In this document: one piece after another, positions 8,957 through 17,786 of the stretch
Layout: each line of letters begins with the position of its first letter
How positions within the stretch are numbered: position 1 is the stretch's first letter
Source of the DNA: Leptotrichia massiliensis
GTDB taxonomy: Bacteria; Fusobacteriota; Fusobacteriia; Fusobacteriales; Leptotrichiaceae
Direction: 5' to 3'
Length of the DNA: 64,000 nucleotides
Assembly: GCF_900104625.1 (NCBI RefSeq)
Contig: NZ_FNVZ01000003.1
Coordinates: 58,784 to 122,783 of the forward strand
Notes under the pieces: model-generated
What the model saw: only the letters and a program-made list of their open reading frames with translations
What the model was told of the DNA's origin: nothing
Database searches by the model: none
Translations under genes and position numbers: made by a program

Positions 8957-9418
8957 TTACCCTAATATATATCCTTTGAATAAAAGTCCTATAACAATTC
9001 CAAGAATACTTCCCCAAAATACTTCTACTGGTGTATGTCCAAGAAGCTCTTTAAATTTTTCATTAATTATTTCTATACCTTCATGATGTTCAATAGCTTG
9101 CACCAATGTATTTAAAGCTCTTGCATGTTTCCCAGCCTGCTGTCTTACTCCTGTTGCATCGTATAGTACAATTCCTGCAAATACCATAGAAATTGCAAAT
9201 TCAATTGAACTAAATCCTTTTAGTAAAAATACACCTGTCACAAGGGAAACAACCGTTGAGGCGTGGGAACTTGGCATTCCACCTGTCTGGATAAGTCTTG
9301 CCCACTGGGGTTTCTGTCCCTTGAATACAGGAAAAAAAACTTTGTAAAACTGTGCTGAAAAGCATGAAATCGCCGCAACATCAAGAAGTCTATTTCCAAA
9401 CAGTATTCCTCCACTCAT
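8957..9418 (-). CDS. divergent PAP2-family membrane protein (DUF212, YuiD-like)
   Basis: A 153-residue membrane protein with the family motifs WARLIQTGGMPSSHAST, YDATGVRQQAGKHA and GHTPVEVFWGSILGI. These match the divergent PAP2 (DUF212) family, whose exact substrate is not established. A lipid phosphatase role is possible, since the Ser-His motif of PAP2 enzymes is partly kept. The gene lies directly downstream of yhbY and the RNase J gene and probably belongs to that operon, which ends in the hairpin at 8917-8942. Confidence 0.88.
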   Translation of the reverse strand: MSGGILFGNRLLDVAAISCFSAQFYKVFFPVFKGQKPQWARLIQTGGMPSSHASTVVSLVTGVFLLKGFSSIEFAISMVFAGIVLYDATGVRQQAGKHARALNTLVQAIEHHEGIEIINEKFKELLGHTPVEVFWGSILGIVIGLLFKGYILG

Positions 9419-9450
9419 TTACTTTTTCCTCTCTATTTTCCTTAAAAAAT

Positions 9451-9789
9451 TTACTTTTTATTTTTTTTACTTTTTCTAAATTCATTAAATTCAGGCGTAA
9501 TTTTTGCATCCTTTGTAGTTTTAGGCTTGAAAAATATTAACACACTTCCTATTTTATCTACAAATACTGATTTTGTTTTTTGAGCAATTTCAGTTGCCAT
9601 TTCCCTGTCAAATTCAACTGATGAATTTTGCAAGATTTTTACCTTTATCAATTCTCTTTTTTTCACAACTTCAGAAATTGATTTTAATACATTTTCATCA
9701 ATTCCATCTTTCCCAATTCTTACAATTGGATCCAGATTATGTGCTAATTTCTTTAAAAAAGCTCTCTCTTTACTTGAAAGCTGTATCAT
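9451..9789 (-). CDS. yhbY: YhbY-family (CRM domain) RNA-binding protein
   Basis: A small CRM-domain protein that binds ribosomal RNA during large-subunit assembly. The 112-residue protein shows LSSKERAFLKKLAHNLDPIV at the N-terminus, the GKDGIDENVL turn near residue 22, and a basic C-terminal tail. It is separated from the RNase J gene by one base and from the DUF212 gene by about 30, which indicates one operon with a common RNA theme. Confidence 0.92.
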   Translation of the reverse strand: MIQLSSKERAFLKKLAHNLDPIVRIGKDGIDENVLKSISEVVKKRELIKVKILQNSSVEFDREMATEIAQKTKSVFVDKIGSVLIFFKPKTTKDAKITPEFNEFRKSKKNKK

Positions 9790-9790
9790 T

Positions 9791-11668
9791 CTAAACCTCC
9801 ATTATAATTGGTAAAATAATAGGCTCTCTATCTGTTTCTTTATTTAGGAACTCTCCTATTTTTGCTCTTATTCTCTGTTTAATCTTACCAATCTCTTTTA
9901 TTCCTTCGTTTTCCATACTGCTAAGTTCCATCTTAACTAGTTCTTTTGTTTCAGACAATAAACTTTCTGCATCTTTATTATACACAAAACCTCGTGTTAC
10001 AAGCTCAACTTGTTTATTAAATTTCCCATTTTTATATTGAGAAATTGAAATGATTACTATTCCATCATCTGCCAAATTTTGTCTATCTTTCAACACAGCA
10101 TTTCCAATATCTCCGATTCCAAATCCATCAATAAATGTTGCACCACTAGGTACCTTTCCAACGTTTCTAAATTGACTCTTAGATAATTCTAATTTTGCAC
10201 CATTTTCTGACAAAATAACATTTTTTTCAGGTACTCCAACAGCCATTGCCAGTTCCTTATGTTTTTTTATCATTGCATATTCACCATGTACAGGCAAAAA
10301 GAACTTAGGTTTTACAAGATTTATCATTAATTTTTGCTCTTCTTGGCAACCATGGCCTGATACGTGTATCCCGATTCCTTTTTCAAATACAACGTTTGCT
10401 TCACGTTTCATAAGCTGATTTATATTTTTAGTCGCAGCCTTTTCATTTCCTGGAATAGGTGTTGCTGAAATTACAACTGTATCCCCTTCCCTTAATGAGA
10501 TATATTTGTGTGTGCCATTAGCTATTCTTGAAAGTGCTGCAAGTGGTTCTCCTTGTGTTCCTGTACACAAAATAAGTACTTTATCAGCTGGATAAGTTTC
10601 AACTTTATCAATATCAATCATTATATCTTTTGGTATCTTCAAATACCCAAGATTTGAACAGATTTCAAATATTTTTACCATGCTTCTTCCATCAATTGCG
10701 ATTTTTCTTCCATTTTTTTCTGCAATATTTACAATTTGCTGCAATCTATGCACATGCGAAGCAAATGCCGCCAAAATAATTCTTCCGTTAGCCTTTACAA
10801 ACTCATCTTTCAGACTTTCCCCAACTGTTCTTTCTGATGGTGTAAATCCAGGCACTTGTGCATTTGTACTGTCTGAAAGCAGTAAATCAACACCTTCCTC
10901 ACCTAATTGAGCCAATCTTCCAAAATCAAATCCTTCTCCATCAACTGGCGTTAAATCTACTTTAAAATCTCCAGAATGCAAAATCGTTGCTGCAGGAGTT
11001 TTTATACAAATCGCATAACAGTCTGCAATACTGTGTGTTACACTTATAAATTCTACTGTAAAGTATTTTGATACTTTTAAGATTGTTCTACCGCTAATTA
11101 CTTTTTCTTTTGGAAGTTTTGCATCTTTTTTCTCAAATTTTGCCTTTGCAAGTGCAAGTGTCAATCTTCCACCATACATCGGAATATTTTCTGTCCCTAA
11201 TTTTTGGTAAAAATAAGGAATTGCCCCTATGTGATCTTCGTGTCCATGAGTCAAAAGTAGACCTTTTATTTTATGTCTATTTGATTCCAGATATGAAAAA
11301 TCTGGAATGATAACATCTATCCCTAAATGCTCATCCTCAGGAAAAGTTAAACCTGCATCCACTACAATAATTTCATCCTTATATTGAAAAGCTGTCATAT
11401 TTTTCCCAACTTCCTCAATTCCTCCAAGTGGGATTACATACATTTTCTCTTCTTTTTCTTTTCCATCAACTTTTCTGTCTATGTGTCTATTCCTGTCATT
11501 TACTCTTGGAATATAACGTGTTTCATTTTTTTCATCTAAATGTCTTCTGTTCGTACTTTTTTTTCTAAATCTTTTCATTCCTGATTTTATTTTATTAATA
11601 TCTTCTTTTTTTGAAAAATTTCTTTTAAAAGTTTGATTACCAAACTCAGCTTTTTCTTTTTCTGACAT
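9791..11668 (-). CDS. rnj: ribonuclease J
   Basis: A metallo-beta-lactamase/beta-CASP ribonuclease with endonuclease and 5' exonuclease activity in RNA maturation and decay. The zinc motif HGHEDHIGA lies at residues 141-149. Later metal ligands lie in the VTHSIADCYA segment and the HSGDFKVD segment, and the C-terminal region has HVSGHGCQEE and PVHGEYAM. The protein has 625 residues, versus about 555 for many RNase J enzymes. The extra length is a lysine- and arginine-rich, low-complexity N-terminal extension of about 70 residues. The AAGGAGGTG ribosome site fixes the start. Such extensions may bind RNA, but that is inference. Confidence 0.95.
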   Translation of the reverse strand: MSEKEKAEFGNQTFKRNFSKKEDINKIKSGMKRFRKKSTNRRHLDEKNETRYIPRVNDRNRHIDRKVDGKEKEEKMYVIPLGGIEEVGKNMTAFQYKDEIIVVDAGLTFPEDEHLGIDVIIPDFSYLESNRHKIKGLLLTHGHEDHIGAIPYFYQKLGTENIPMYGGRLTLALAKAKFEKKDAKLPKEKVISGRTILKVSKYFTVEFISVTHSIADCYAICIKTPAATILHSGDFKVDLTPVDGEGFDFGRLAQLGEEGVDLLLSDSTNAQVPGFTPSERTVGESLKDEFVKANGRIILAAFASHVHRLQQIVNIAEKNGRKIAIDGRSMVKIFEICSNLGYLKIPKDIMIDIDKVETYPADKVLILCTGTQGEPLAALSRIANGTHKYISLREGDTVVISATPIPGNEKAATKNINQLMKREANVVFEKGIGIHVSGHGCQEEQKLMINLVKPKFFLPVHGEYAMIKKHKELAMAVGVPEKNVILSENGAKLELSKSQFRNVGKVPSGATFIDGFGIGDIGNAVLKDRQNLADDGIVIISISQYKNGKFNKQVELVTRGFVYNKDAESLLSETKELVKMELSSMENEGIKEIGKIKQRIRAKIGEFLNKETDREPIILPIIMEV

Positions 11669-11712
11669 TTAGTAAACACCTCCTTCTTTTTTATATTTTT
11701 TATTTTCATACT

Positions 11713-13698
11713 TTATCTTTTTGCTAAATTCTTATTATTATTTGCTTCCTGTTGTTTTTTCTTTTCTTCTTCTTGTTTTTTCAATATTTCCTGTTGTGCT
11801 TTTTTTATCACATATTTATCTCTATATTTCAAAATAAATTTAAGTGCCATATTTCCAGAAGCCACTCCTCCATATCCTCCACCTTCTACAATGGACAAAA
11901 ATACAATTTGAGGATTATCTGATGGAAAATATCCCACAATCCATGAGTGATTATCTACAAATCCTGTATTTTGTGCAGTTCCTGTTTTTGCAGAAACTGG
12001 ATAGCCTCCAATTCTTAACAGTTTTGCAGTTCCTCCATAACCGCTTACAGGTAATCTTAAGGCATTTTGCATTAATTTTAAGTTTTTTGAACTTACATTT
12101 AGTTTTCTAACAACTTTTGGCGCATTATTTTCAACTTTTCCTGAATAAGTTACAAATCTGTCCACAACTGTAGGTTTTAACTGAACTCCATTATTTGCGA
12201 TAGCCTGATAGGCAGAAGCAATTTGAATAGGAGTTGCAAGCACATAACCTTGTCCTATCGACATATTTATCAAATCTCCAGGTAGCCATCGCTGATCCTG
12301 TTTCTTCTTAAATCTTTTTTTCTTCCATTCAGGGCTTGGTAAAGTTCCAGCTAGTTCTCCCGGAATATCAATTCCAGTTTTAGACCCTATTCCAAATTCT
12401 TTTGCATATTTTACTATCTTCTCTACTCCAGCTTTTTGAGAGAAAACATAATAATATGTATTTACAGATTGTTCAATAGATTTTGCAAAGTTAGTTACTC
12501 CATGTCCATATTTATGAGAATCTCTAAATATTAATTTCCCATATCGGTATTGTCCTGTTGAAGTTACTGTTGCATATGGTGAAATACCTGATTCTAAGAT
12601 ACCCATTCCAATTATCGCTTTAAAAGTAGATCCTGGAGGATAAAGTCCAGCAATACCTTTATTTACAAGTGGCTTAGCTTTTGAATTTACTAGTTCATTC
12701 CACTGATTGTCAGGTATTCTTGAACTCAATAAATTCAAACTGATTTCAGGATTACTTACAAATGCAATAATTTTCCCAGTTTTTGCCTCCATTGCAATAA
12801 ATACTCCACTTTTTCCTGTAAAGGCATCTGTCATATATTTTTGCAATTCCAAGTCAAGTGATAAATAGACATTTTTTCCAGCGACACTTTCAGTTGTTTC
12901 CATTTGTCTTATAACATTTCCTTTGGCATCAACTTCGACATTTTCCTTTCCATCCTGACCTTTCATTTCCTTATCATATGAACGCTCTACACCTTTTTTC
13001 CCAATCAAGTCACTATTTCTGTAACCTTCTTTTTCCAAATCCTTAAATTCCTTTTCACTGATTGGCTTTACATACCCAATCACATGCGAAGCTAGAGAGT
13101 CTTCAGGATAATATCTCTTGTTATACTCTACAATATCAATTCTATCATTATCAATTTTTTCAATTGCTCTTAATGCAACTTGTTTTTCTAAATCTTCAAT
13201 AACAAGAATTTTTTTATCTGTTCCCATTCTTTGCTGCTTAAAAAATCTGTCAATCAAATAATCAACTTGATAACCTGTTATCTGACTTATTTTCTTTATA
13301 TCGCCTATTGTTTCCTTTATACGTTCTGCAACCGCTTTTCGTTCTTGAGAAAGTCTCGCATCTATCTGTTCTTGCGTCATATTCTTTATTTCTTTTAATA
13401 ATGCTACATCTTTAGGGCTTAATGGTTGCGTATGAGAATGTATTACTTGATAACCTGTTGTGTTTTTTGCAAGTAATTTTCCTTCCCTATCGTAAATTTC
13501 TCCACGTGTAGCCTTTATTACATTTGTTCTAATTCTATTTTGTAATGCTTGTTCTGCATACTCAGAAGCATTTAATATTTGTAATGTAAATAATCTTGCT
13601 ACTAACAGTAAAAAAACCACTGCTACAAGAACAAGAAAGACTATAAACCGTATATTTTTTTCTTCTTTATCTAATTCTCTCATAAATTTCCTCTTCAT
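11713..13698 (-). CDS. mrdA: penicillin-binding protein 2 (class B transpeptidase)
   Basis: This is the transpeptidase of the elongation machinery, which cross-links peptidoglycan in rods. It has a cytoplasmic start, one membrane anchor (about residues 17-40), a PBP dimerization region (about 60-270) and the transpeptidase domain. The active-site motifs are all present: STFK at 357-360, SVN near 412 and KTGTAQN near 569. The length of 661 residues is normal. The C-terminus is a lysine/glutamine-rich tail. It is closely linked to rsfS upstream (10 bases). The lack of a PASTA or FtsI-type extension supports PBP2 over PBP3. Confidence 0.93.
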   Translation of the reverse strand: MKRKFMRELDKEEKNIRFIVFLVLVAVVFLLLVARLFTLQILNASEYAEQALQNRIRTNVIKATRGEIYDREGKLLAKNTTGYQVIHSHTQPLSPKDVALLKEIKNMTQEQIDARLSQERKAVAERIKETIGDIKKISQITGYQVDYLIDRFFKQQRMGTDKKILVIEDLEKQVALRAIEKIDNDRIDIVEYNKRYYPEDSLASHVIGYVKPISEKEFKDLEKEGYRNSDLIGKKGVERSYDKEMKGQDGKENVEVDAKGNVIRQMETTESVAGKNVYLSLDLELQKYMTDAFTGKSGVFIAMEAKTGKIIAFVSNPEISLNLLSSRIPDNQWNELVNSKAKPLVNKGIAGLYPPGSTFKAIIGMGILESGISPYATVTSTGQYRYGKLIFRDSHKYGHGVTNFAKSIEQSVNTYYYVFSQKAGVEKIVKYAKEFGIGSKTGIDIPGELAGTLPSPEWKKKRFKKKQDQRWLPGDLINMSIGQGYVLATPIQIASAYQAIANNGVQLKPTVVDRFVTYSGKVENNAPKVVRKLNVSSKNLKLMQNALRLPVSGYGGTAKLLRIGGYPVSAKTGTAQNTGFVDNHSWIVGYFPSDNPQIVFLSIVEGGGYGGVASGNMALKFILKYRDKYVIKKAQQEILKKQEEEKKKQQEANNNKNLAKR

Positions 13699-13708
13699 TG
13701 ATTATCAT

Positions 13709-14056
13709 CTATTCTTCAGTATTTTCTTCATTTACACCATTATAAAAATCATCTAATCTATAATATTCTCTAGCATCTTTGCTAAATACACTAACAATTA
13801 AATCTCCTGCATCAATCAAAACCCAGTTTGCCTCTTCAAGCCCTTCCACACTTTTGACATTCTCAAGACTTTTCTTTATATCAGTTGCTATTGCTTCAAT
13901 ATTTCTAGAAGAACTTCCTGTACACAAAATCGAATAATCAAAAAATGGCGATTTTCTTCTCATGTCATAAACCTTTATATCCTGTGCCTTTTTGTCCTCC
14001 ATAATATCAATTATCTCTTGAACTTCCTTTTCATAATTATTATTTACTTCACTCAT
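13709..14056 (-). CDS. rsfS: ribosomal silencing factor RsfS
   Basis: It binds protein L14 (uL14) on the large subunit and blocks subunit joining under poor nutrition. The 115-residue protein shows the family core DIKVYDMRRKSPFFDYSILC and the C-terminal WVLIDAGDLIVSVFSKDARE followed by YYRLDDFY. The length is typical. It starts at an ATG with AGGA-type spacing and is followed after 10 bases by the PBP2 gene. Confidence 0.95.
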   Translation of the reverse strand: MSEVNNNYEKEVQEIIDIMEDKKAQDIKVYDMRRKSPFFDYSILCTGSSSRNIEAIATDIKKSLENVKSVEGLEEANWVLIDAGDLIVSVFSKDAREYYRLDDFYNGVNEENTEE

Positions 14057-14247
14057 CCTCTAAATTTCCTTTCTTTTTTAGCATTATTTTCATTTATTAA
14101 ACCTATTCTTATTTTAAACTTTTATATGTAAGAAATCTTATTTGGATATATTTATAAAAAATTATTACTATACCACTACTAAGGTATATTATATTATATA
14201 TTTGACTAATTTTCAATTTATTTCTTACATTTTATCAAAATAAAAAA

Positions 14248-14961
14248 TTACACATAAAAATTGGCAATAATGCCACACACCACAATTGCCGCAGTTTCTG
14301 CCCTTAAAATACGTTTTCCCAAACTAATTTCTATCGCCTTATTATTTTTTAAAAAATCAACTTCCTCTTGTGTGATTCCGCCTTCTGGACCAATTATATA
14401 TAAAATATTTTTATCTTCTTTTTCTATTATTTCTGATAAGGATTTTGACTCATCACTATTTTCATAAGCAAATATTATTTTATCATATTTAGAATAATCA
14501 ATTTCTGCAAGTTTTTTCACAGGTGTAATTTCAGTAAATTTTATTCCTCTGCATTGTTTTAGTGTTTCCCTTACAACTACATCCCATTTTTCTTTTTTTT
14601 CATTAATTTTTACAACAACTCGTTCAGTTTTTAAGGGAATTATGCTATTTACACCAATTTCCGTCAGTTTCTGTATTGCCAGATTCATTTTATCATTTTT
14701 CAAAATTCCCATTGCAACATCAATATTTACATTTAAAGAGTAGCTGTCTTCTTTTTTTTCCAATATTCTTACAGCGATTTCCTTTTTTGAAATTTCAATA
14801 ATTTTCGTAAAATATTCATATTCACCATCAATTATCCGTAATTCATCGTCTATATTTAGACGATAAACATTTTGGATATGATTGCAGTCTGATTTATCTC
14901 TTATCAGAATCTTTCTATTATTTTCATCAATATTTTCTTTTTCCGCTATTACTGTCAACAA
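14248..14961 (-). CDS. rsmE: 16S rRNA (uracil-1498 N3)-methyltransferase RsmE
   Basis: A SPOUT methyltransferase that modifies U1498 of 16S rRNA. The 237-residue protein has a PUA-like N-terminal domain (about 1-70). The SPOUT knot region is recognisable from MNLAIQKLTEIGVNSIIPL, IIGPEGGITQEEVDFL and the C-terminal LGKRILRAETAAIV. The length is normal. It has its own ribosome site and a short AT-rich gap on each side. Confidence 0.95.
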   Translation of the reverse strand: MLTVIAEKENIDENNRKILIRDKSDCNHIQNVYRLNIDDELRIIDGEYEYFTKIIEISKKEIAVRILEKKEDSYSLNVNIDVAMGILKNDKMNLAIQKLTEIGVNSIIPLKTERVVVKINEKKEKWDVVVRETLKQCRGIKFTEITPVKKLAEIDYSKYDKIIFAYENSDESKSLSEIIEKEDKNILYIIGPEGGITQEEVDFLKNNKAIEISLGKRILRAETAAIVVCGIIANFYV

Positions 14962-15101
14962 CAGTTTTTCACCTCATTTTTTTACTTTCTATCGTATTTT
15001 AAAATCTCCAATTCTTATCTACATAAAAATTTCAAAGATTTAGAGCGTACAAAAATAATCATAACTTTATAAGTCTTGTTTCAAAATAATATTACCACAT
15101 T

Positions 15102-16112
15102 TTATTCTTTTTTACTAAATATTTTTTCAATTCCTAAATGTTTATATCCAAATTCTGTCACAACTCTACCACGTGGCGTTCTTTTTATAAACCCTATTTT
15201 TACCAAATATGGCTCATAAACTTCCTCTATCGTTCGTCTGTCTTCCCCAAGTAAAAGTGACAATGTCTCAATTCCAACAGGTCCTCCGTTGTACACATTT
15301 ATAATTGAAAGCAAAATATTTCTATCTAATTCATCAAGTCCGTTATCATCTACTCCCAAAAGCCTCAAAATCCCATCAACGCTTTCTTTTTCCAAAATAC
15401 CTGAACCTTCCACCAATGCAAAGTCCCTTGCTCTTTTCAATAATCTATTTGCTATTCTAGGAGTTCCTCGGCTTCTTTTGGCGATTTCTGTAATTCCGTC
15501 TTCATCATAGGAAATATTCAGAATATTTGCCCCTCTTCGTATAATTTCCTTCAAGTCTTCCAATTGGTAATATTCCATCCTATGAGTAACTCCAAATCTG
15601 TCACGAAGCGGCGTACTTAACTGTCCTGCCCTTGTTGTCGCACCGATTAGCGTAAATTGTGGCAATTCCACACGTATACTTCTCGCAGATGGACCTTTTC
15701 CAATAAGAATATCCAGTTCCCCATCTTCCATTGCAGGATACAAAATTTCCTCTACTGATGTATTCAATCTATGAATCTCGTCAATAAACAAAATATCATT
15801 TTCCTCCAAAGACGTCAAAATAGCCGCTAAATCTCCCGCTTTCTCCAGTACAGGCCCTGTCGTTATCTTCAAGTTCACTCCCATTTCTGTGGCAATAACT
15901 CCTGCAAGCGTGGTTTTTCCCAATCCTGGAGGCCCATACAATAAAATATGATCAAGCGATTCATTCCTCATTTTAGCAGCTTTTATAAATATATTCATTT
16001 TTTCTTTCAAATCTTTCTGGCCAATATATTCCTTAAAAGTTTTTGGCCGTAAACTTCTTTGAATATTGTCCTCCCCTAATTCCTTAGGTTCCAATATTCT
16101 TTCCTCATTCAT
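15102..16112 (-). CDS. ruvB: Holliday junction branch migration ATPase RuvB
   Basis: The hexameric AAA+ motor that drives branch migration with RuvA. The 336-residue protein has the Walker A motif GPPGLGKT at residues 60-67, Walker B in the FIDEIHRL segment, sensor 1 in GATTRAG and the C-terminal winged helix (about 255-330) with [16 protein letters not shown]. The length is normal. ruvA and ruvC are not adjacent, so the genes are dispersed here. Confidence 0.97.
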   Translation of the reverse strand: MNEERILEPKELGEDNIQRSLRPKTFKEYIGQKDLKEKMNIFIKAAKMRNESLDHILLYGPPGLGKTTLAGVIATEMGVNLKITTGPVLEKAGDLAAILTSLEENDILFIDEIHRLNTSVEEILYPAMEDGELDILIGKGPSARSIRVELPQFTLIGATTRAGQLSTPLRDRFGVTHRMEYYQLEDLKEIIRRGANILNISYDEDGITEIAKRSRGTPRIANRLLKRARDFALVEGSGILEKESVDGILRLLGVDDNGLDELDRNILLSIINVYNGGPVGIETLSLLLGEDRRTIEEVYEPYLVKIGFIKRTPRGRVVTEFGYKHLGIEKIFSKKE

Positions 16113-16592
16113 TCCTTCTCCTCAATATTTCTTCTTTATTTCTTTATCTAATTTTTTTTATTTATAAATTAATTTCTTAAATACTCTAGTTTAGTTATTT
16201 TTATTTAAATTTTATAAAAAGAATTCTTGTTAATAGATATTTTACATGTTATTTCTTTTTCTAAATTACAAGGATATATCCTTTTTTCACAATAATGATT
16301 AATTTAATACGATTAACTAGTTATAACCTAATACTAATGACAAAAGTTCCACGAACTCTCTCTGCTTATCGAATTTTAATCTTATAACAAAAATTTTTAT
16401 GATTATTAAAATAATAAATTTATCTATTGAATCTTTATCAAAATAATTGTTATGATTAAACATAAAGTGTCGTGATTTTTTGGAAATAAAAATTACTGTT
16501 TGAGCGAAGCGAGTTTAATTTTTATTTTCAAAAAATGCTTAGACGAGCTGGGTTGTAAGGGCATGGCGACTGATGCCCTTACGTTAAAAATT
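16113..16592. other. intergenic region with repeat copy A2
   Basis: A 480-base gap between ruvB and the DUF445 gene. The left 350 bases are AT-rich with no visible gene and should contain the ruvB promoter. The right 120 bases are the second copy of repeat subfamily A, listed separately. Confidence 0.6.
16465..16584 (+). repeat. dispersed structured repeat, subfamily A copy 2
   Basis: This is the compact version of the repeat at 5.4 kb. It shares the start GTGTCGTGATTTTTTGGAAA, the TTTGAGCGAAGCGAGTTTAA block and the TGCTTAGACGAGC block. It ends in a 10-bp hairpin, GTAAGGGCAT (16555-16564) and ATGCCCTTAC (16573-16582), with loop GGCGACTG. The loop is identical to that of the 5.6 kb copy, while stem pairs differ in a compensating way. 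Confidence 0.8.
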
Positions 16593-17231
16593 TTATATCT
16601 GTTTTAGTAATAACATTATGAAAAACTGAAATAATGCAATTACTCCTCCTAATATTCCACCAATAATCTCAATATGTTTCAATTCATTTTTAGACACAGA
16701 CAAAATGATTTTTTCCATTTCTTCTAATGAAAAATTTTTCATTTTTTCCAGCATAATTTCTTTGAAGTCTATTTTGTCTTCTGCTATTTTTATTATTTCT
16801 TCCACTATTTCCTCTTTGTTTTCCAAAATCGACTTTTTAAAATATGATTTTATTTTTTCAATTAATGAATCATTTAAAAACATTTTTAATAGAGGATTTT
16901 TTTCTAACACACTGTTTTTAAGCTTTTCTCCTATAATTTTATCCAATAGCTTATTTAAAACTTCATCATTGATAACATCACTGTCTTTTAGCTTTGCTGT
17001 AATATGTTCTACTGAAATAAGCTCCTTTTCAATTGTTTCAGCAAGGTTTTCTGATATTCTGTCTCGATTTTTAGGAATTAATCCTTGTATTTTAAAAAAC
17101 AGAAAGTTTACTTCCTTATAAGGTCTAAATAATAGCTTTATTGCCAAATAATTTGTAAACCATCCTATTAATGTTCCAACAAAAACCATTATACCAAGTT
17201 GTATTAATATATTTCCCAATTTTTCCTCCAA
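16593..17231 (-). CDS. DUF445 membrane protein (YheB-like)
   Basis: A 212-residue protein with a membrane segment at each end (about residues 10-28 and 190-210) and a helical, charged middle. Near the start, IGWFTNYLAIKLLFRPYKE is typical of DUF445 proteins, whose function is unknown. It is shorter than the 370-400 residues of many relatives and appears to contain only one repeat of the helical unit. No stop or frameshift suggests recent damage. It precedes nothing on the same strand until past the A2 repeat. Confidence 0.82.
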   Translation of the reverse strand: MEEKLGNILIQLGIMVFVGTLIGWFTNYLAIKLLFRPYKEVNFLFFKIQGLIPKNRDRISENLAETIEKELISVEHITAKLKDSDVINDEVLNKLLDKIIGEKLKNSVLEKNPLLKMFLNDSLIEKIKSYFKKSILENKEEIVEEIIKIAEDKIDFKEIMLEKMKNFSLEEMEKIILSVSKNELKHIEIIGGILGGVIALFQFFIMLLLKQI

Positions 17232-17297
17232 ATTTATAATTCACAAAAAATTATTATAAACTTTTGCTCAAAGGTTATAGTATTTTATGTTTTTATA

Positions 17298-17720
17298 TTA
17301 TCCAACAATTGCTCTTCCGTATTCTCTACATTTTTCAATTTTTTCATCATCATCAACAGACAAATGAATTATCAATCCGTCATTTACAACTGAAAGATTT
17401 TCAGCAATCATTTCTTCACGCCAAGTTTCCATCCAGCCGCCTTGTCCCCAGTCATAAGATCCAAAAAGTCCAACTGTTTTTCCAAAAATTTTGTCTTTTA
17501 TTCCTTCGATAAATTCTACCATTTCAGGTGCAACTTCTTCAGCTCCTCCAGCTGGCGAACCAAATGCTACAAAATCAGCATTTACTGCACTTTCATCAGC
17601 TTCTTCCACATTTATTAGTTTTACAACAGCTCCAGCATTTTCTGCTCCTTCGCCAATGTATTTTGCCATATCTTCAGTATTTCCAGTACCTGTATAATAA
17701 ATTATATTTAATGTTGCCAT
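17298..17720 (-). CDS. flavodoxin
   Basis: A 140-residue FMN-binding electron carrier. The phosphate-binding loop YYTGTGNTEDMAKYI lies at residues 8-22. The 50s and 90s loops (FGSPAGGAEEV and GSYDWGQGGWM) that clasp the flavin are also recognisable. The length and acidic composition fit short-chain flavodoxins. It follows ackA but is separated from it by the hairpin at 17759-17780, so it probably has partly independent expression. Confidence 0.94.
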   Translation of the reverse strand: MATLNIIYYTGTGNTEDMAKYIGEGAENAGAVVKLINVEEADESAVNADFVAFGSPAGGAEEVAPEMVEFIEGIKDKIFGKTVGLFGSYDWGQGGWMETWREEMIAENLSVVNDGLIIHLSVDDDEKIEKCREYGRAIVG

Positions 17721-17756
17721 TATTTTCCTCTTTTCTTTATAATTTAAAAATTATTT

Positions 17757-17785
17757 AAAGCCAAACTATAAAGTCTGGCTGTTTT
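17757..17785. terminator. bidirectional-looking terminator between ackA and flavodoxin gene
   Basis: AGCCAAAC (17759-17766) pairs with GTCTGGCT (17773-17780), leaving one G-U or A-C position. The minus-strand tail is TTTAAATAATTTTT. The plus-strand tail (TGTTTTTTTATTTT) is better, but no plus-strand gene enters here. Confidence 0.6.
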
Positions 17786-17786
17786 T

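Noticed and set aside
16555..16582. Hairpin at the end of repeat A2 as a terminator for the DUF445 gene
   Set aside because: Neither strand has a T-tract after the stem, and the same hairpin recurs in repeat A1 in a different gene context.
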